In this document: positions 1 to 12,340 of the stretch, piece by piece
Layout: each line of letters starts with the position of its first letter
How positions within the stretch are numbered: the first letter of the stretch is position 1
Assembly: GCA_039545315.1 (NCBI GenBank)
Contig: BCIM01000001.1
Coordinates: forward strand, 3,381,783-3,445,782
Direction: 5' to 3'
DNA from: Kondoa malvinella
Lineage: Eukaryota > Basidiomycota > Agaricostilbomycetes > Agaricostilbales > Kondoaceae
Length of the DNA stretch: 64,000 nucleotides
Notes under the pieces: generated by a model
Told to the model about the DNA's origin: nothing
Database searches by the model: none
The model's input: only the letters and a program-made list of their open reading frames with translations
Translations under genes and position numbers: made by a program

Positions 1-3000
1 ACAAGGCTGAAATTCTCATGCCCAATCGACATGTTGAAGAACACGGTAATATGTACGAAGGACATCTACTAGAATCTGAGACCTATGTTGGCGGTCACGT
101 TGAAGCGCTCGAAGCTGGTGTGTTTCGAAACGACATCGAGACGGATTTCAAGGTCACTCCTGCCGCTCTCCAAACTGTATGTTGTTGAGGTTGAAATACT
201 GCTTGATTAGCACTGATGTATGGGCATAGCTCATCGATGATTTGGACAAAGCTCTCAAGTTCGCCATCGTGGAAGAGAACAAGCTGGATCTGTCTGCCAT
301 TGCAAATTACGATGAGGTCAAGTCCTCGATTCAAGCGTCGCTCGAAGATCTTCGTGATAACCCAATGCGACGCGACAAACCGCTCATCTACCATTTGGAC
401 GTTGCAGCAATGTACCCAAACATCATGTTGTCAAATCGGCTGCAACCAGATTCTGTCGTCGATGAAGCGATGTGTGCGGCTTGCGACTATAACCGACCTG
501 GCAAGACTTGCGATCGGCGCATGACTTGGGCCTGGAGAGGCGAATTCTTCCCTGCCAAATTGGACGAGTACAAGATGATTCGAAATGCTTTGGAATCGGA
601 AAGCTTTCCACCGAAATGGCCTGGAAAGCCTGAACGCCGTTTTGTGGACTTGGCACCTGCCGAACAGACTTCTCTGTTGCACAAGCGTCTCGGCGACTAT
701 TCTCGCAAAGTGTACAAGAAGACGCACGAAACCAAAATTGTCGAGAAAGAGTCCATCATCTGTCAGCGCGAAAACCCCTTCTATATCGATACTGTCAGAG
801 CATTCAGAGATCGTCGCTACGAGTACAAAGGCCATCACAAAGACTGGAAGAAGAATTTGGACAAGGCAAGCAATCTGACAGAGAGTACCGAGGCCAAGAA
901 GATGATCGTGCTGTACGACTCGCTTCAACTGGCGCACAAGTGTATTCTCAACTCTTTCTACGGTTACGTCATGCGAAAAGGTGCTCGGTGGCATTCGATG
1001 GAGATGGCCGGCATCACTTGTCTGACTGGAGCACACATCATCCAGCTTGCTCGTCAGCTTGTTGAGCAGATCGGCAGACCTCTCGAACTCGATACCGACG
1101 GTATATGGTGCATGCTGCCCGGTACTTTTCCAGACAACTTCACCTTTGATCTCGTCGGCGGGAAGAAGCTCTCACTCTCCTACCCCTGCACCATGCTGAA
1201 TCACATGGTCCACGACAAGTTTACGAATCATCAGTACCACGATCTCGTTGATCCGGAACGAGGCACCTACAAGATACACAGCGAGAACAGTATCTTCTTC
1301 GAATTGGACGGACCCTATCGAGCAATGATTCTCCCAGCCAGTAAAGAGGAAGACAAGCTGCTGAAGAAGCGTTATGCTGTTTTCAATGAAGACGGCTCTC
1401 TAGCTGAATTGAAGGGTTTTGAGGTCAAGCGCAGAGGCGAACTTCAGCTCATCAAGATTTTCCAGAGCACCATCTTCGAGCAATTTTTGGAAGGCCGGAC
1501 CTTGCAAGATTGCTATTCAGCTGTTGCTTCCGTTGCCGACAAATGGCTGGATGTGTTGACCACCAAGGGCGCAAGTCTGGATGACAATGAACTGGTCGAA
1601 CTCATTGCCGAAAATAGAAGCATGTCTCGAACACTTGCTGAGTACGCTGGTCAGAAATCAACCTCTATCAGTACAGCAAAGCGACTGGCCGAGTTCTTGG
1701 GCGACCAAATGACAAAGGACAAGGGCTTGGCCTGCAAGTTCATCATCTCTGCAAAACCCCACGGTGCTCCTGTCACCGAACGTGCTGTACCAGTGGCAAT
1801 CTTCAACGCTGATCCGGCTGTTAAGAAGAATTTCTTGAGGAAATGGCTCAAGGACAATGGACTTGTCACATTCGAGCTTCGAGACGTCCTGGACTGGTCA
1901 TACTACATCGAAAGGCTTGGATCTGTCATTCAAAAAGTATGCAACTGCGACTGACATTGATACTGCCGCTAATCTGTTTTTCAGTTGATCACTATCCCAG
2001 CAGCTCTTCAGAAGATCCCAAATCCTGTTCCACGTATACACCACCCTGATTGGCTCGCTAGACGCATCGCAAACCTCGATGACAAATTCAAGCAGCATTC
2101 GCTAACCAGCATGTTCCAGCAGCAGCAAACCAAGATCAACGAGCGCGTTGGATCCGGTCTGTCTGCCTTGCCCGACCTGGAGGATGCAGTGGCAACCAAC
2201 AAGAAACGTGCTCTTCTACCTGTTGTACCCAAGGGTAAGAAAGCGAAGATCCAAGTGGACGATACTCTGCCTTCCGGTCCTGCTCCTAGTATCGATAGCG
2301 ATTATGTTGGTTGGCTTGCACACATGAAGAGAGTCTGGCGTCATGCTCGGAAAGAAAGGGCTGTCGCGTTAGCAGCGGGCTTCGCTCGGCCAGCTGGTCA
2401 AACCGGCCTTCTTGGCTCAATGATGCGACAGCAAACCTTCAGCTTGACCTCTGCCAACTGGGACATTGTTCAAATAACCGAAGCCGTTGGTCGGCCGGGC
2501 GAATTCAAGGTGTTCCTTCTGATCAAGGACAGCTTTCAAGTTGTTCGACTCAGAGTTCCGCGCCAATTTTACCTCAACCTCGACTCCATGCCAGCAGAAG
2601 AAGACTGGCCAGGCGAATGTCAAGTCGAAAAGCTCAGTCGCACACTACCACGCAATCAGAGAGCCCTCAATCTTGTGCGCGTCACAACTCAAGAGGACGT
2701 CTTTGTTCGGGAAGAAAGCGCGTTCTCCCTCTTACTTAATAGACCAGAAGTCGATGGCGTGTATGAGCTGCAAGTTCCACTACTTGTCAAGGCAATCCTG
2801 CAATTGGGCAACAGCGTCGTTCCAGGAAAAGGTCAGAATCTGGGCAAAGGATTGGACAAAGGCTTCGACTTGCGCGATCTCGTCAGGCCCGCAGCAACTT
2901 TGTCCAAGCATCGGTACCTTCAGAACGGCCTGCAACTGCGCTATGCTTACCTCTTCCATGCGAATGCCGATGCAAGACACATGATCGGCCTCGTGCTTCC

Positions 3001-5385
3001 TTCCGGCAAAGTCCGCGTCTTCATCGTCGAGAGGGGCAACAATCGCGAATTTCTTAGCCTGGAGAAATACTATAGCGAGCAGCTGCCTGCCGTGCGAGCG
3101 AAGAAGACTGGAGGACAAAATGTAGAAGGCGGGCTAGGCGTCTTTGATTATCCGAAATCGATCAAGTCAGAAGTGACCTTTCATGCAGCTGAAGATATTG
3201 CATTCCGAGCAGTCGCTCGAGAACTGATATCTTTCAACAATCAAAAGCAAGGCGCTACACTCCTTGCGATCTACTCTGCCCAAGATCGTACCTACTTCGA
3301 CGAACGAATGTCCGCAGCAGTGTCTCACTTTCCCGTCATGATGATCAACGCTCGAAGCGCCGACAACACCTTCAATGCTCTCGGCTGGAGAACACCTACA
3401 GGCAAACGCTTCATCCAGCACTACCTTCGCTTGTCCACTCACGTCCGCAATCAAATCGATGTCGCTGATCGTTTCGACCTACCGTTATGCAATCTCGAGC
3501 GCGACGAAACACTCTTTTGCGCAGATTTGGACTTCTCACGGCGTCTACTGAAAGCCGATATGGTTCTTTGGTGGTCGCCAGCTGCCAAGCCTGATCTCGG
3601 TGGCTCGGAAGAAGATGCCAACGCTCCCCAAGAAGAGACTGCTGCTAGCGAGCTGTCTAGGCCAGGCTGCTATACCAATGCCTGTCTGGAAGTCGAACTT
3701 CGCGATCTGGTCGTAGATGCTGTGTTACAATCAGCTTTGGTCTACGAGCTTGAGGGAGCAGAAGGCGCTGCTGTCGGCTTTGCTGCAGAAGCATCCCATA
3801 ACCTGGATGAATACTCGAAAGGCACTGCGCATGCAGCGGTCGAACTTGGTGATGCTGTTCTGCCAGCCGCAACATTTGCAATCTTGAAAAGTATGGTCAA
3901 GAAGTGGTGGACGGACAGCGGGAAAGCGGATGGCGCAAGCTCAAGAAAGGTTCTCGATCATTTCTGGAGATGGATCTCTTCGCCTTCAGCCAAATCTTTC
4001 GATCCTGCTATTCATCGCTTCATCATGGGTCTGATGCGCAAGACCTTTTCGCAACTAGTCGCAGAGTTCCGGCGACTTGGTTGCGATATAGTCTTTGCAG
4101 ACTTTGGGCGATTGTGAGCCTAATATGATTATTGTGATGATCATTGACTGACATCTCTTCGAAAGGTTCTTGGCAACAACGAAGCCAACGTCTAGCATGG
4201 CCTACGCATACTCGAACTATGGTATGTACAATGAACCTCATTGTGTTTTGATCCTCATTCGGTTCTGCACTAGTCGTGTCCTCCGTCAACTCACGCGAGC
4301 TCTTCAAATACGTCTCGCTGCAAATCATACATTACTGGGACATCCTGTTATGGATGGACTCGGCCAATTTCAGCGGCATCACCTGTCCTGATCCGCTAGT
4401 TGAAGTGGACGAGTCAGCAAGGGAGATCGACATGAACTGGAACATCGCGACTTTCCTCCCAGACGCGATTCGACCGGTGTTTCGTGAAATTGTCGCCGCA
4501 TTCGTCCACGGCATGCATATGGCAAAAGTGGAAACGACAGACGCCTGCCGCACACCGTTTAGAGTGCTGCAGAATGCTACCCAAACACAGCCAGATCCGA
4601 CCAAGGCGCAAGAACATGATCTGGCGAAGCAATTTGTTCAGCACAAGATGACTCGCCAATTGTTGAAAGCAGTGCAAACACTACAAAGACAACACGCCGA
4701 AGATGCACCGGATGTCGCTCTACGCAGAGCGTGGCTCTTTCCGCAACTGCCTGGATCTCATCTGCCCATGAAGAACCCGATTCTAGAGTGCATCAAATTT
4801 GTGTGTGCTGTGTTGGCTCTGTCGCGGGAGGTTAATGCAGAGGTTGGAGTGTTGAGGCGCAATCTGCTCGATCTCATATCGGTCAAAGAGTATGTTTTCG
4901 GTATTGCTTTCACTTTGAGGTAGCTGACAGATCTTGGTAGATTCTCTCCCCAAGCTGTCTTCAAGAACCCAGCTCTACCCTTCCGCATCGAGTTGGTCTG
5001 CCAATACTGCACAACAGTTCGCACATTCGACCTCACACGAGACACTGACCTCCTCGATCCCTTACAACCTGGTCAGAAGCGTGCCTTCCCTTGCCTGAAA
5101 TGCCATCACTCGCATGACAGCAAGGCCATTGAGGCCGGTCTGCTCGATCTCGTCACTCGACAAGCAACAGCCTTCCAGCTTGGCGATTTGCGCTGCGGAC
5201 GGTGCAAGCAGATCAAGTCAAACACCCTTTCGCTTCATTGCGACTGTTCTGGCTCATACACTACAGCTGATGCTCAGACGGAATACTCCAAACGGCTTCA
5301 GATCACAGCCAGTGTTGCTAATTTCTATCAATTCGGCGACTTGGAAGAGACTGTACAGATGATCAAACATCGATCGGGTATATAG
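1..5385 (+). CDS. POL2: DNA polymerase epsilon catalytic subunit (5' partial)
   Basis: This is the leading-strand replicative polymerase, a nuclear B-family enzyme. The window opens just upstream of polymerase motif A ([14 protein letters not shown] near 400-430). Motif C appears as DTDGIW near 1090. A long inactive second polymerase half follows, then the C-terminal cysteine modules: CysA with CQYC near 4999 and CLKC near 5092, then CysB with CGRC near 5197 and CDC near 5239. CysB is the type that holds an Fe-S cluster or zinc in this family. Exons read by eye: 1-176, 230-1936, 1985-4113, 4166-4221, 4274-4890 and 4941-5385. All introns are about 48-53 nt and GT-AG. The N-terminus, including most of the exonuclease domain, lies before the window. 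Identification is secure from the motifs and overall order. Confidence 0.96.
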
Positions 5386-5588
5386 ATTTGTACGTTCATA
5401 GACTGTAAGATAGCTGTAGACATGTATAACATTGCATTTGCATCTTGTTCCATTGCCATCTGTTTGTACACCATGCGTCTGATGATGGAAGGTGCCAATT
5501 AGAAGAGCGCTTTTACGTCATCGATTCATTGAGCCGCTTCGTCCTGCTCCAGAACATAGGCCAAGTACAGTCATCGTCGACAAGTGCT

Positions 5589-6968
5589 TCACTGGTCGGC
5601 GGCTCGTGTAGCTGTAAAGAAGACCGAGTTGTAGACATATCTGTTCGTTGTAGGTTCAGCTTCAAGACGAATCAAGATGAGAGCGGCTCACTTCAGCATG
5701 CTGTTCGGGTTCGCGGTATAGCCCGTGTCGATGAACCGCTCATCTTTGATCACAAAACCCATTCGACCCGCTAGACCGAGCAGATCCTCTAACGCGATTT
5801 CCAGCCCATCCTCTCCGAACTGTAACGGTCCGATTGATATCCATGTTCCGCCAATCGCCAGGCAGTTCTTGATGGTTTCCAGGTATTCAATAATGTTGTT
5901 GCCTGTATCCTGTTGTAGAATGTAAGACAACATCGATTGAGACTGTGAGTGCGCGTACGATAAAGAAGCAGGTGACTACACAGTTCCATTTTCGTCTTTC
6001 CGATTCCCGGGAATATACTTCAACAAAGTCGCTATCACGCTCATTCAGCAGCTTCTCAATCTTGAGCAAGGTAGCACTCACCCAGAAGCCATGCTCATCA
6101 ACCCAGGAGGTAACTCAGTCGGTAGGACATCAGGTACTTGAATAGGCTGAAGCAGATCTTGCAGATTCCGGACATTGGTCATAGAGTGCACCCAGGGGTA
6201 GATGACATATTGCAAAGGACTTGCAGTATGATTGAGAAGGTAATTGGAAACCATGAGCATGTACATGCTGCACTCGTTTCCTTGTGCTGACATTTTTCTC
6301 TTGCAAATTTCGAATTGTAGTCGACCGAGGCCAGCTCCTGGTACGAGTACATGGTACTCGCTTTTCTCTTTTGCAGAAAGACCTTCAACGAGCCGATCTA
6401 GAGTTTCCAGTATCGGTCCATAGGCGAGTTCACGCTCTGCAGCGCCTTCTTTCGACCAGTCCCTCACGACCTGCCGCAATGTCGACCGCAGACGATCATG
6501 CCCGACTTCTGAAGATCTTCCCTCAGATTCAACCATTTCTTCGCTGTCTTCCAGAAAAGCTCCAGCAGTCTGTGCTAGATCGTTGAGAAACGCAGCGTTC
6601 TCCAGGATCTTTAGGTCAATAGCTTCTAGCTGATCAACATAATCGGGTAGTAGCTTTTGGTGGCTTTTAGGTAGCGAGACAAAGTGTTTTCGTCGGCTGT
6701 TGTTTGTGCTTTGCATAGACGTGAGCATTGCAGGAGGAGGGCAATCCTATTCTTACGAGAGGGCATACTTCAGAGATGAGAATAAGATGCAAGCAGTAAA
6801 GTAGATGACAGAGCAATTACACCGCGATATTCGAGGAAGTCGGCAATCTACATTAGTCAATGAGACCAGAAGATGGGAGGTGGAGACTGAGCCAGAACGA
6901 ACGACATTCTGTACGTGAGAGGTCTCTGCACCGAGCCTTGCTTCCTCGATATCGCGCGGCTCGTGCAT
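5589..6968 (-). CDS. N2227-family carnosine N-methyltransferase-like protein
   Basis: A SAM-dependent methyltransferase of the N2227 family, whose animal member methylates carnosine. The yeast role is unclear. The SAM-binding loop reads LVPGAGLGRLQFEI. Other family blocks are a repeated RR-x-F-x-SLP start region, SGDFVEVY, TCFFIDT.NNIIEYL and the terminal NPNSMLKYVYNSVFF. Exons: 6968-6915, 6847-6821, 6746-6082, 6031-5959, 5912-5692 and 5640-5589. They sum to 1092 nt, giving 363 residues. The start was chosen because MHEPRDIEEARL leads in frame into the conserved FLEYR segment. The start codon is only 70 bp from the likely start of the divergent WD40 gene, so the two share a promoter. Confidence 0.9.
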
Positions 6969-7038
6969 GATTCGGTCCAATGACACTCGAGTCGGAAATG
7001 TAAAGAGGTTGGAGAGCAATAATATCGAGACGACACAA

Positions 7039-8748
7039 ATGTCTGAAGAGTCTACAGATCCGAGCCCAATGGCTTCCTCGCCAGCAGAAATGGAGACACC
7101 GCTCGTCGGTATAGCGCAAGGGACATCCAGCAGTCAAGCTCTCAAAGCAAATACCGGCAATGTCTCGTACAAAGACGCGATAGCACAGAGAAGAGCTGCT
7201 CTTGACCAAGCCGTGATTGCAGCTGCTGCAAAAGGCCAATCCTACCTCTTTGAACCTGTGCTGCACCTCCCTCATGGTGTTCCGGTCAACGCGAGCTACC
7301 TACCTCGAGGATCTGCCCATCTGTACACAAGTTCTGATGGTTATATACGCAAATATGCTCTGCTGGATAGCCTCAATGGCTGTTCTCAGCCTGCTGCTGT
7401 GTCGGGCAAACCGCTGGAAGGAGCGACTTCGAACGCTATCCTCTTGTCCTATTTTGAGAACACCGACAGTGAAGATGTGACTGCGCTGCACAAGAAAGAT
7501 CGATTGAGCAAAGCGCGGTTCGGTCCTCGTCCGGTTGGTGAATTGACACAGAAGACGGGAAACATTGCTGTGCATTCGCTTGTGGTTCAGCAGGAAGAAC
7601 TATGGGCTTTGGGAGGATCAGAAGTGAGTGGTGTCGTACTTTAGCTGTATCACAGCTAAATGGGCGTCGTAATCTCACAGAACGGATCAATCAACCTCTT
7701 TAGCATACGATTGGATGAAGGCCATGTGCGGCATGTTTTTGCACCTACCAAAGTCGATTCATCCACAACACATAAGACAGATCAGCCTATATCTGCTTTG
7801 GCACTAGCTTCAGACGAGACTACTTTCTGCTCAGGCGGATGGGATAAGAAAGTACTTGTGAGTACCTTTCCCTTCGTCTCGCTACAGCATCTCATACGAT
7901 GTAGCAATGGGATCTCAACACTGGTCAATGTATTCGTAACTTCGCTGGGCCGACAAACCAAATTACCAGTCTAGCTCATCGGCCTACATCGACAATTGAT
8001 TCAGCGCAACCGATGGATGAAGATCCAAACGAATCGTACGACCCGCTCTTTGACGATGACAAGTCTTCAGGTGAAGAAGATGTGGAAGCGCTGAAACCGA
8101 AATCTGCATCGAAAGAAATGGTCGATCGGAGCGCGAGAAGCTTATCATCGGATGTATTGCTAGGGACGTGTGTGAATGGTCAAGCTTTGTTATGGGATAG
8201 AAGGGCGGCGGGCAAGGAAGCGAGCGAGTTGAAACGAGGGGGAAATACTCCGCCTTGGGCTGTCCAAGTGCGTTGACATACCTTTCATTGATCATAGCTG
8301 ATGTTGGTGATAGGCGATATGGTCATTGAGCGGACAAGAGGTACTGATAGGTCGACGAAACGCCTCTATCGATGTATACGACCTAAGAACGCTCAAAAGC
8401 CGCACTCTTCGACTACCGGAAGCATCTGGTCCCGTAACAGCATTATCACTCATGCCTGATGGTCAGCATTTAGCTTGTGGTTCTCGTGATGTGATTAGGA
8501 TGTGGGATTTGAAAGCGCAAGAGGATAGCAGGAGTTTACCGTACAAGGTTGCGACGACTGCTCATTCTGGTACCATATCTTCTTTACGTGAGTGCATCAC
8601 TTCTAGACTGTTGCAAGCTAATCAGTGAGCAGATATGGACTACAAGGGAAAATTCATAGTCGCTGCTTTCGGCGACAGGGGGTTTGCGAGAGATTCGGCT
8701 GGGTACATGGATGGTGTCTCTGTGCATGCACGAATGCCAACGCTTTAG
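7039..8748 (+). CDS. SPT8: SPT8-like WD40 repeat protein (SAGA subunit)
   Basis: A WD40 beta-propeller protein of 504 residues. The segments YTSSDGYIRKYALLDS and ELWALGGSENGSINLFSIR match the early blades of Spt8, the SAGA co-activator subunit that contacts TATA-binding protein. Acidic text between blades (EDPNESYDPLFDDD) is also typical of Spt8. Exons: 7039-7623, 7681-7857, 7905-8267, 8314-8587 and 8633-8748, totalling 1515 nt. An in-frame ATG at 6967 could extend the N-terminus, but it overlaps the start of the opposite gene, so 7039 is preferred. The family call rests on blade wording and could be another WD40 protein of similar layout. Confidence 0.75.
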
Positions 8749-8913
8749 TCGCCTCAGGGGACTTTCACAGGGGAGTTCCTTTTGCTGTTGACCGGGCCTT
8801 CGGACGTCTTCTCCGGAATCTAAGCTCTTCCCTCTTGCCCAAAACGACGAGAGCTCTTCAAACAGCTCTTTCTTCCACCACTTTACGACTAGCTAGATAC
8901 CCGTCTGAACAAG

Positions 8914-11085
8914 ATGTCTGCTGAGAACGAGGACCTTATCGACTACGAGGAAGATGACCTCGCCGTCACACCCGCTGCACCAGCCACAAACGGAGCCGGC
9001 GCCAAAACTGCCGCAGCAGCAGAGTCCAAAGACCAAAAAGGATCTTATGTCGGCATTCACTCTGTACGCGGCTCAAGAGGCTAGAAAACACTTTCGTGTG
9101 CTCAATTTGCTCTCTCGCCTTTTTTCCTTCTCGTACTATAGACCGGCTTCAGAGACTTCTTGCTCAAGCCAGAACTGTTGCGAGCCATTTCGGATCTGGG
9201 TTTCGAACATCCTTCAGAAGGTAGGTTCCGGATGCATTCGGCTGTCTTTCCGTTGAACAGAAGCTAATCTCGTTGTTTCGCTACTCAGTCCAGCAAGAAT
9301 GCATTCCTCAAGCTATCTTGGGTATGGATGTGCTATGCCAGGCTAAATCAGGAATGGGTCAGTTTCGCTTGTTTCTCTTTCCAGATGATCCGGTATTAAA
9401 CATCGTGTCATTGACAGGTAAAACCGCCGTCTTCGTCTCTGCAACACTTCAGCAAATAGAGCCAGTCGCTGGTGAAGTCTCAGTTATCGTCTTGTGCCAT
9501 ACTCGAGAGTTGGCCTACCAAATCAAGAACGAATATGCTCGATTCGCTAAATACATGCCCGACGTTCGCACTGCCGTCTTCTACGGTGGTACACCAATCG
9601 CTTCCGACCGTGAAATGCTCAAGACCAAGGAGAAATGCCCACACATTGTCGTTGGTACACCAGGTCGTCTCAACGCTTTGATCAGAGACAAGTTCCTCAA
9701 AGCCTCGGCCGTCAAGAACTTTGTCCTGGACGAGTGCGACAAAATGCTTGAAACAGTTGGTTAGTCATCAATCTTCAACTTTACAAACTGCAAACCGGGG
9801 GAGCATCTATCTTCTCCTCCTCCTCTTCGTGCTGTGTTGTCGGCTTTGTGTCGCCAAAGTGGTGCTCGCTGCGGCTTCCGACAGTCGCTGAGACCGAAGA
9901 TCATCTCTCAGCTGCCCGATATGGCTGTTGGCCAAATGATGTTGATTGCGGGATGAGCGGTATCGAGAGGAGTAGTCGGTGTGCTTCGGATGCCAGACTC
10001 AGCATGGTCCTCGCCGGATACCTTTTGGGCAGCACAGCAGTCGCATTTCCAGCCCTTCTTTACCTCTTCTTTCCGTTTTTAGATGCGCCCAACGGTTGTG
10101 CTCACCGTTGAAGAACAAGATCGCTTACTTTTGCTTTCACTTGTGCCCGATTGATTAGACATGCGCCGCGATGTTCAAGAGATTTTTCGAATGACACCTC
10201 GAACCAAGCAAGTCATGATGTTCAGCGCTACTCTCAGCAAGGAGATTCGCCCTACTTGCAAAAAGTTTATGCAGAATGTTCGTCTTGCTCTGCTTGCCAT
10301 TCGATCAACGCTAAAGCCACTTCTCTGAAACAGCCTTTGGAAATTTACGTCGACGACGAGACCAAGCTCACCCTGCATGGTCTGCAACAACACTACGTCA
10401 AGCTCGAAGAGACCGCCAAGAACCGCAAGCTCAATGACTTGCTCGATGAGCTCGAATTCAACCAGGTTTGTACTAGATTGCCTCGCACTGGCGACGACTG
10501 ACAGTTTGTCCGCAGGTCGTCATCTTCGTCCGATCAGTGCAGCGTGCGATAGCCCTAGACAAGCTTTTGACCGAGTGCTCTTTCCCAAGTATCTCGATTC
10601 ACTCTGGTCTGAATCAAGAGGAGCGTATCAAGCGCTACAAGCAGTTCAAGGATTTCGAAAAGCGTATTTTGGTTGCGACTGACATTTTCGGTCGTGGTAT
10701 TGATGTCGTAAGTTGGCAGTCGTTGCGTTTCGTGATAGAAACTTACACCAGATTGACTCTTACAGGAGCGTGTCAACATCGTCATCAAGTCAGTCTGAAA
10801 AGCTTACCGATGGGCAAAACGCTGACACCGACAATAGCTACGACTGCTCGGGCGACGCACCTTCATACCTACACAGAGTTGGTCGTGCCGGTCGTTTCGG
10901 AACCAAGGGTCTCGCTATCACCTTTGTCACCTCTGAATCCGACGAAGAAGTCCTCAAAGAGATTCAATCTCGATTCGAAGTCGCTATCCCTACGCTGCCT
11001 GAGAAGATTGATTCCAGCACCTACAGTCAGTGACCATCTCGTTGTGCTGGTGTAACGCTGACTCGTTGCTATAGTGAACGCCTAA
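8914..11085 (+). CDS. SUB2: ATP-dependent RNA helicase SUB2/UAP56
   Basis: A DEAD-box helicase of 434 residues needed for spliceosome assembly and mRNA export in the TREX complex. It shows the family's own DECD form of the Walker B box ([11 protein letters not shown] near 9722-9756). It also has the Walker A SGMGKTA split across an intron, [10 protein letters not shown], and the C-terminal [10 protein letters not shown]. Exons: 8914-9063, 9142-9220, 9289-9357, 9418-9759, 10159-10277, 10334-10465, 10516-10707, 10766-10788, 10838-11025 and 11075-11085, totalling 1305 nt. The intron at 9760-10158 is 399 nt, far longer than any other resolved here. The stop codon sits in an 11-nt last exon segment. 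Confidence 0.97.
9760..10158 (+). other. 399-nt intron inside SUB2
   Basis: The intron starts GTTAGT and ends ATTGATTAG. It lies between the exon ending in LETV and the exon starting DMRRDV. It is about seven times the usual intron length in this window. It has several pyrimidine-rich stretches and no long conserved reading frame. I found no convincing snoRNA boxes in it. Confidence 0.85.
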
Positions 11086-11238
11086 GTGTTGGATTGGTTT
11101 GAACGTGTATTGGGTTGGGTCAAAGTACAAAAGCAGTGAAAGTCTCTTCAGCGAGTCATGTTCTCCATGCATTGGTTTCTGAAATGTGAATGTATTATAC
11201 AAAACCTCTCGATTTCTGTCAGATGCGCCTTCTTTTGC

Positions 11239-12266
11239 TCACCAGCGCCCTCTTGCGTTCTTCTGCTCTTGCACAGCAGCATCGTAACGTGCCACAACGC
11301 GAGGCCTGATTTCACGGAGAATACGCATTTGTGCAGATACATACTGAACAGAATACGTCAGATGCCTTGCTCAGGTTCTCGCAGGAGTCACACGTACATT
11401 AGCTACGTAGGCCTCTGCTCTCAAACGTTTGATTAATTGACAGTCGCATGTAGAGAATGACTTACTGTCTGCTTCACCAGCAGGCCGCCGTTGCCAATGG
11501 TGTCCATTGCGATAATGCGTCTCTTCTAGCGTCCTTTTCTCCAGTGCAGCGAGAAGGGCAGCCGTTCCCGGGTGATCCCCCGTCTCCTTCATTTGCAGAG
11601 ATGACAGTCCGGGCAACTCGATATCAGCTATATGAGAAAGAGAGAGTTAGGACATGGATGATGGGGCTGCTGGTAGCTGACCGATTTCCAACATGTCCGC
11701 CCAGGTATCTTGATGGGGCATGCCTAAATCTTCTGCCAGCACTCGAGCTTGAGATAGATTGGTGCACCATTTGTGATACGATGGATCACAGAGCTTGTTG
11801 TAGAGGATTGAAGGGACGCTGCCCATTCTGGATACGTGCGAGCAGGAGATCCAGTCTTGACCAGCAATACATATGAGGTCGACCGAAGCTGATCAAGCCC
11901 TTTTCTTGAGCTTGCCATTAAATTGATACCGAATGAGAAGACGTACTCCTTGGTCGACGCGGGTTGTGTTCCCCTGGTTGGTAGTCTTAGAAGGATCATG
12001 GGGGGAGATACAAAACGCATACAGTCAACGTAGACTGTCAAAGATAACGCCTTGTCAATTTCAGACATGCCCAAGAATTTCCTAAAGAGAAAGACGTTGG
12101 CGTCGAATGTACTTTCATGCCAGCGAAAGTCGATTGCAGGACGCGCTTCTTGCCATGACCAACGCGGTAATTTCTTGACTTTGGGTGATTTCGAGTAAGG
12201 GACTGGTTTGATGGGTAATTTGAAAGCTAGAGTCCTCTTCATGGTGGATGATAGCAAGCTTGACAC
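11239..12266 (-). CDS. Unrecognised small protein, basic N-terminus
   Basis: A gene of unknown function. The first exon encodes MSSLLSSTMKRTLAFKLP followed by a lysine- and tryptophan-containing basic segment (KVKKLPRWSW), which may be a mitochondrial targeting sequence. Later exons read LEIADIELPGLSSLQMKE, then LLAALEKRTLEETHYRNG, and a last segment MRILREIRPRVVARYDAA ending at the stop codon 11241-11239. Two introns near the 3' end are clear: one splits GEAD|KAYVAN and the next splits AYVAN|YVSAQM. The middle (about 11760-12060) could not be joined into one frame, so exon borders there are unresolved. Size and basic N-terminus would suit a mitochondrial ribosomal protein, but I cannot name a family. 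Confidence 0.6.
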
Positions 12267-12340
12267 ATATGTGATGACGGCAGGCGGCAGTGAGAGAACA
12301 AAAGAACGGGAATAGCTGGGGTGTGAAGGAAACAGCGGTC

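Noticed and set aside
95..394. Open frame on the - strand opposite POL2
   Set aside because: It is a shadow of the polymerase coding frame, with no splice or start support.
9920..9990. Possible box C/D snoRNA in the SUB2 intron
   Set aside because: TGATG-like and CTGA-like elements occur, but spacing, terminal stem and guide regions are not convincing by eye.
9848..10111. 87-codon open frame inside the long SUB2 intron
   Set aside because: No family resemblance and low-complexity composition; the flanking exons already give the complete helicase.
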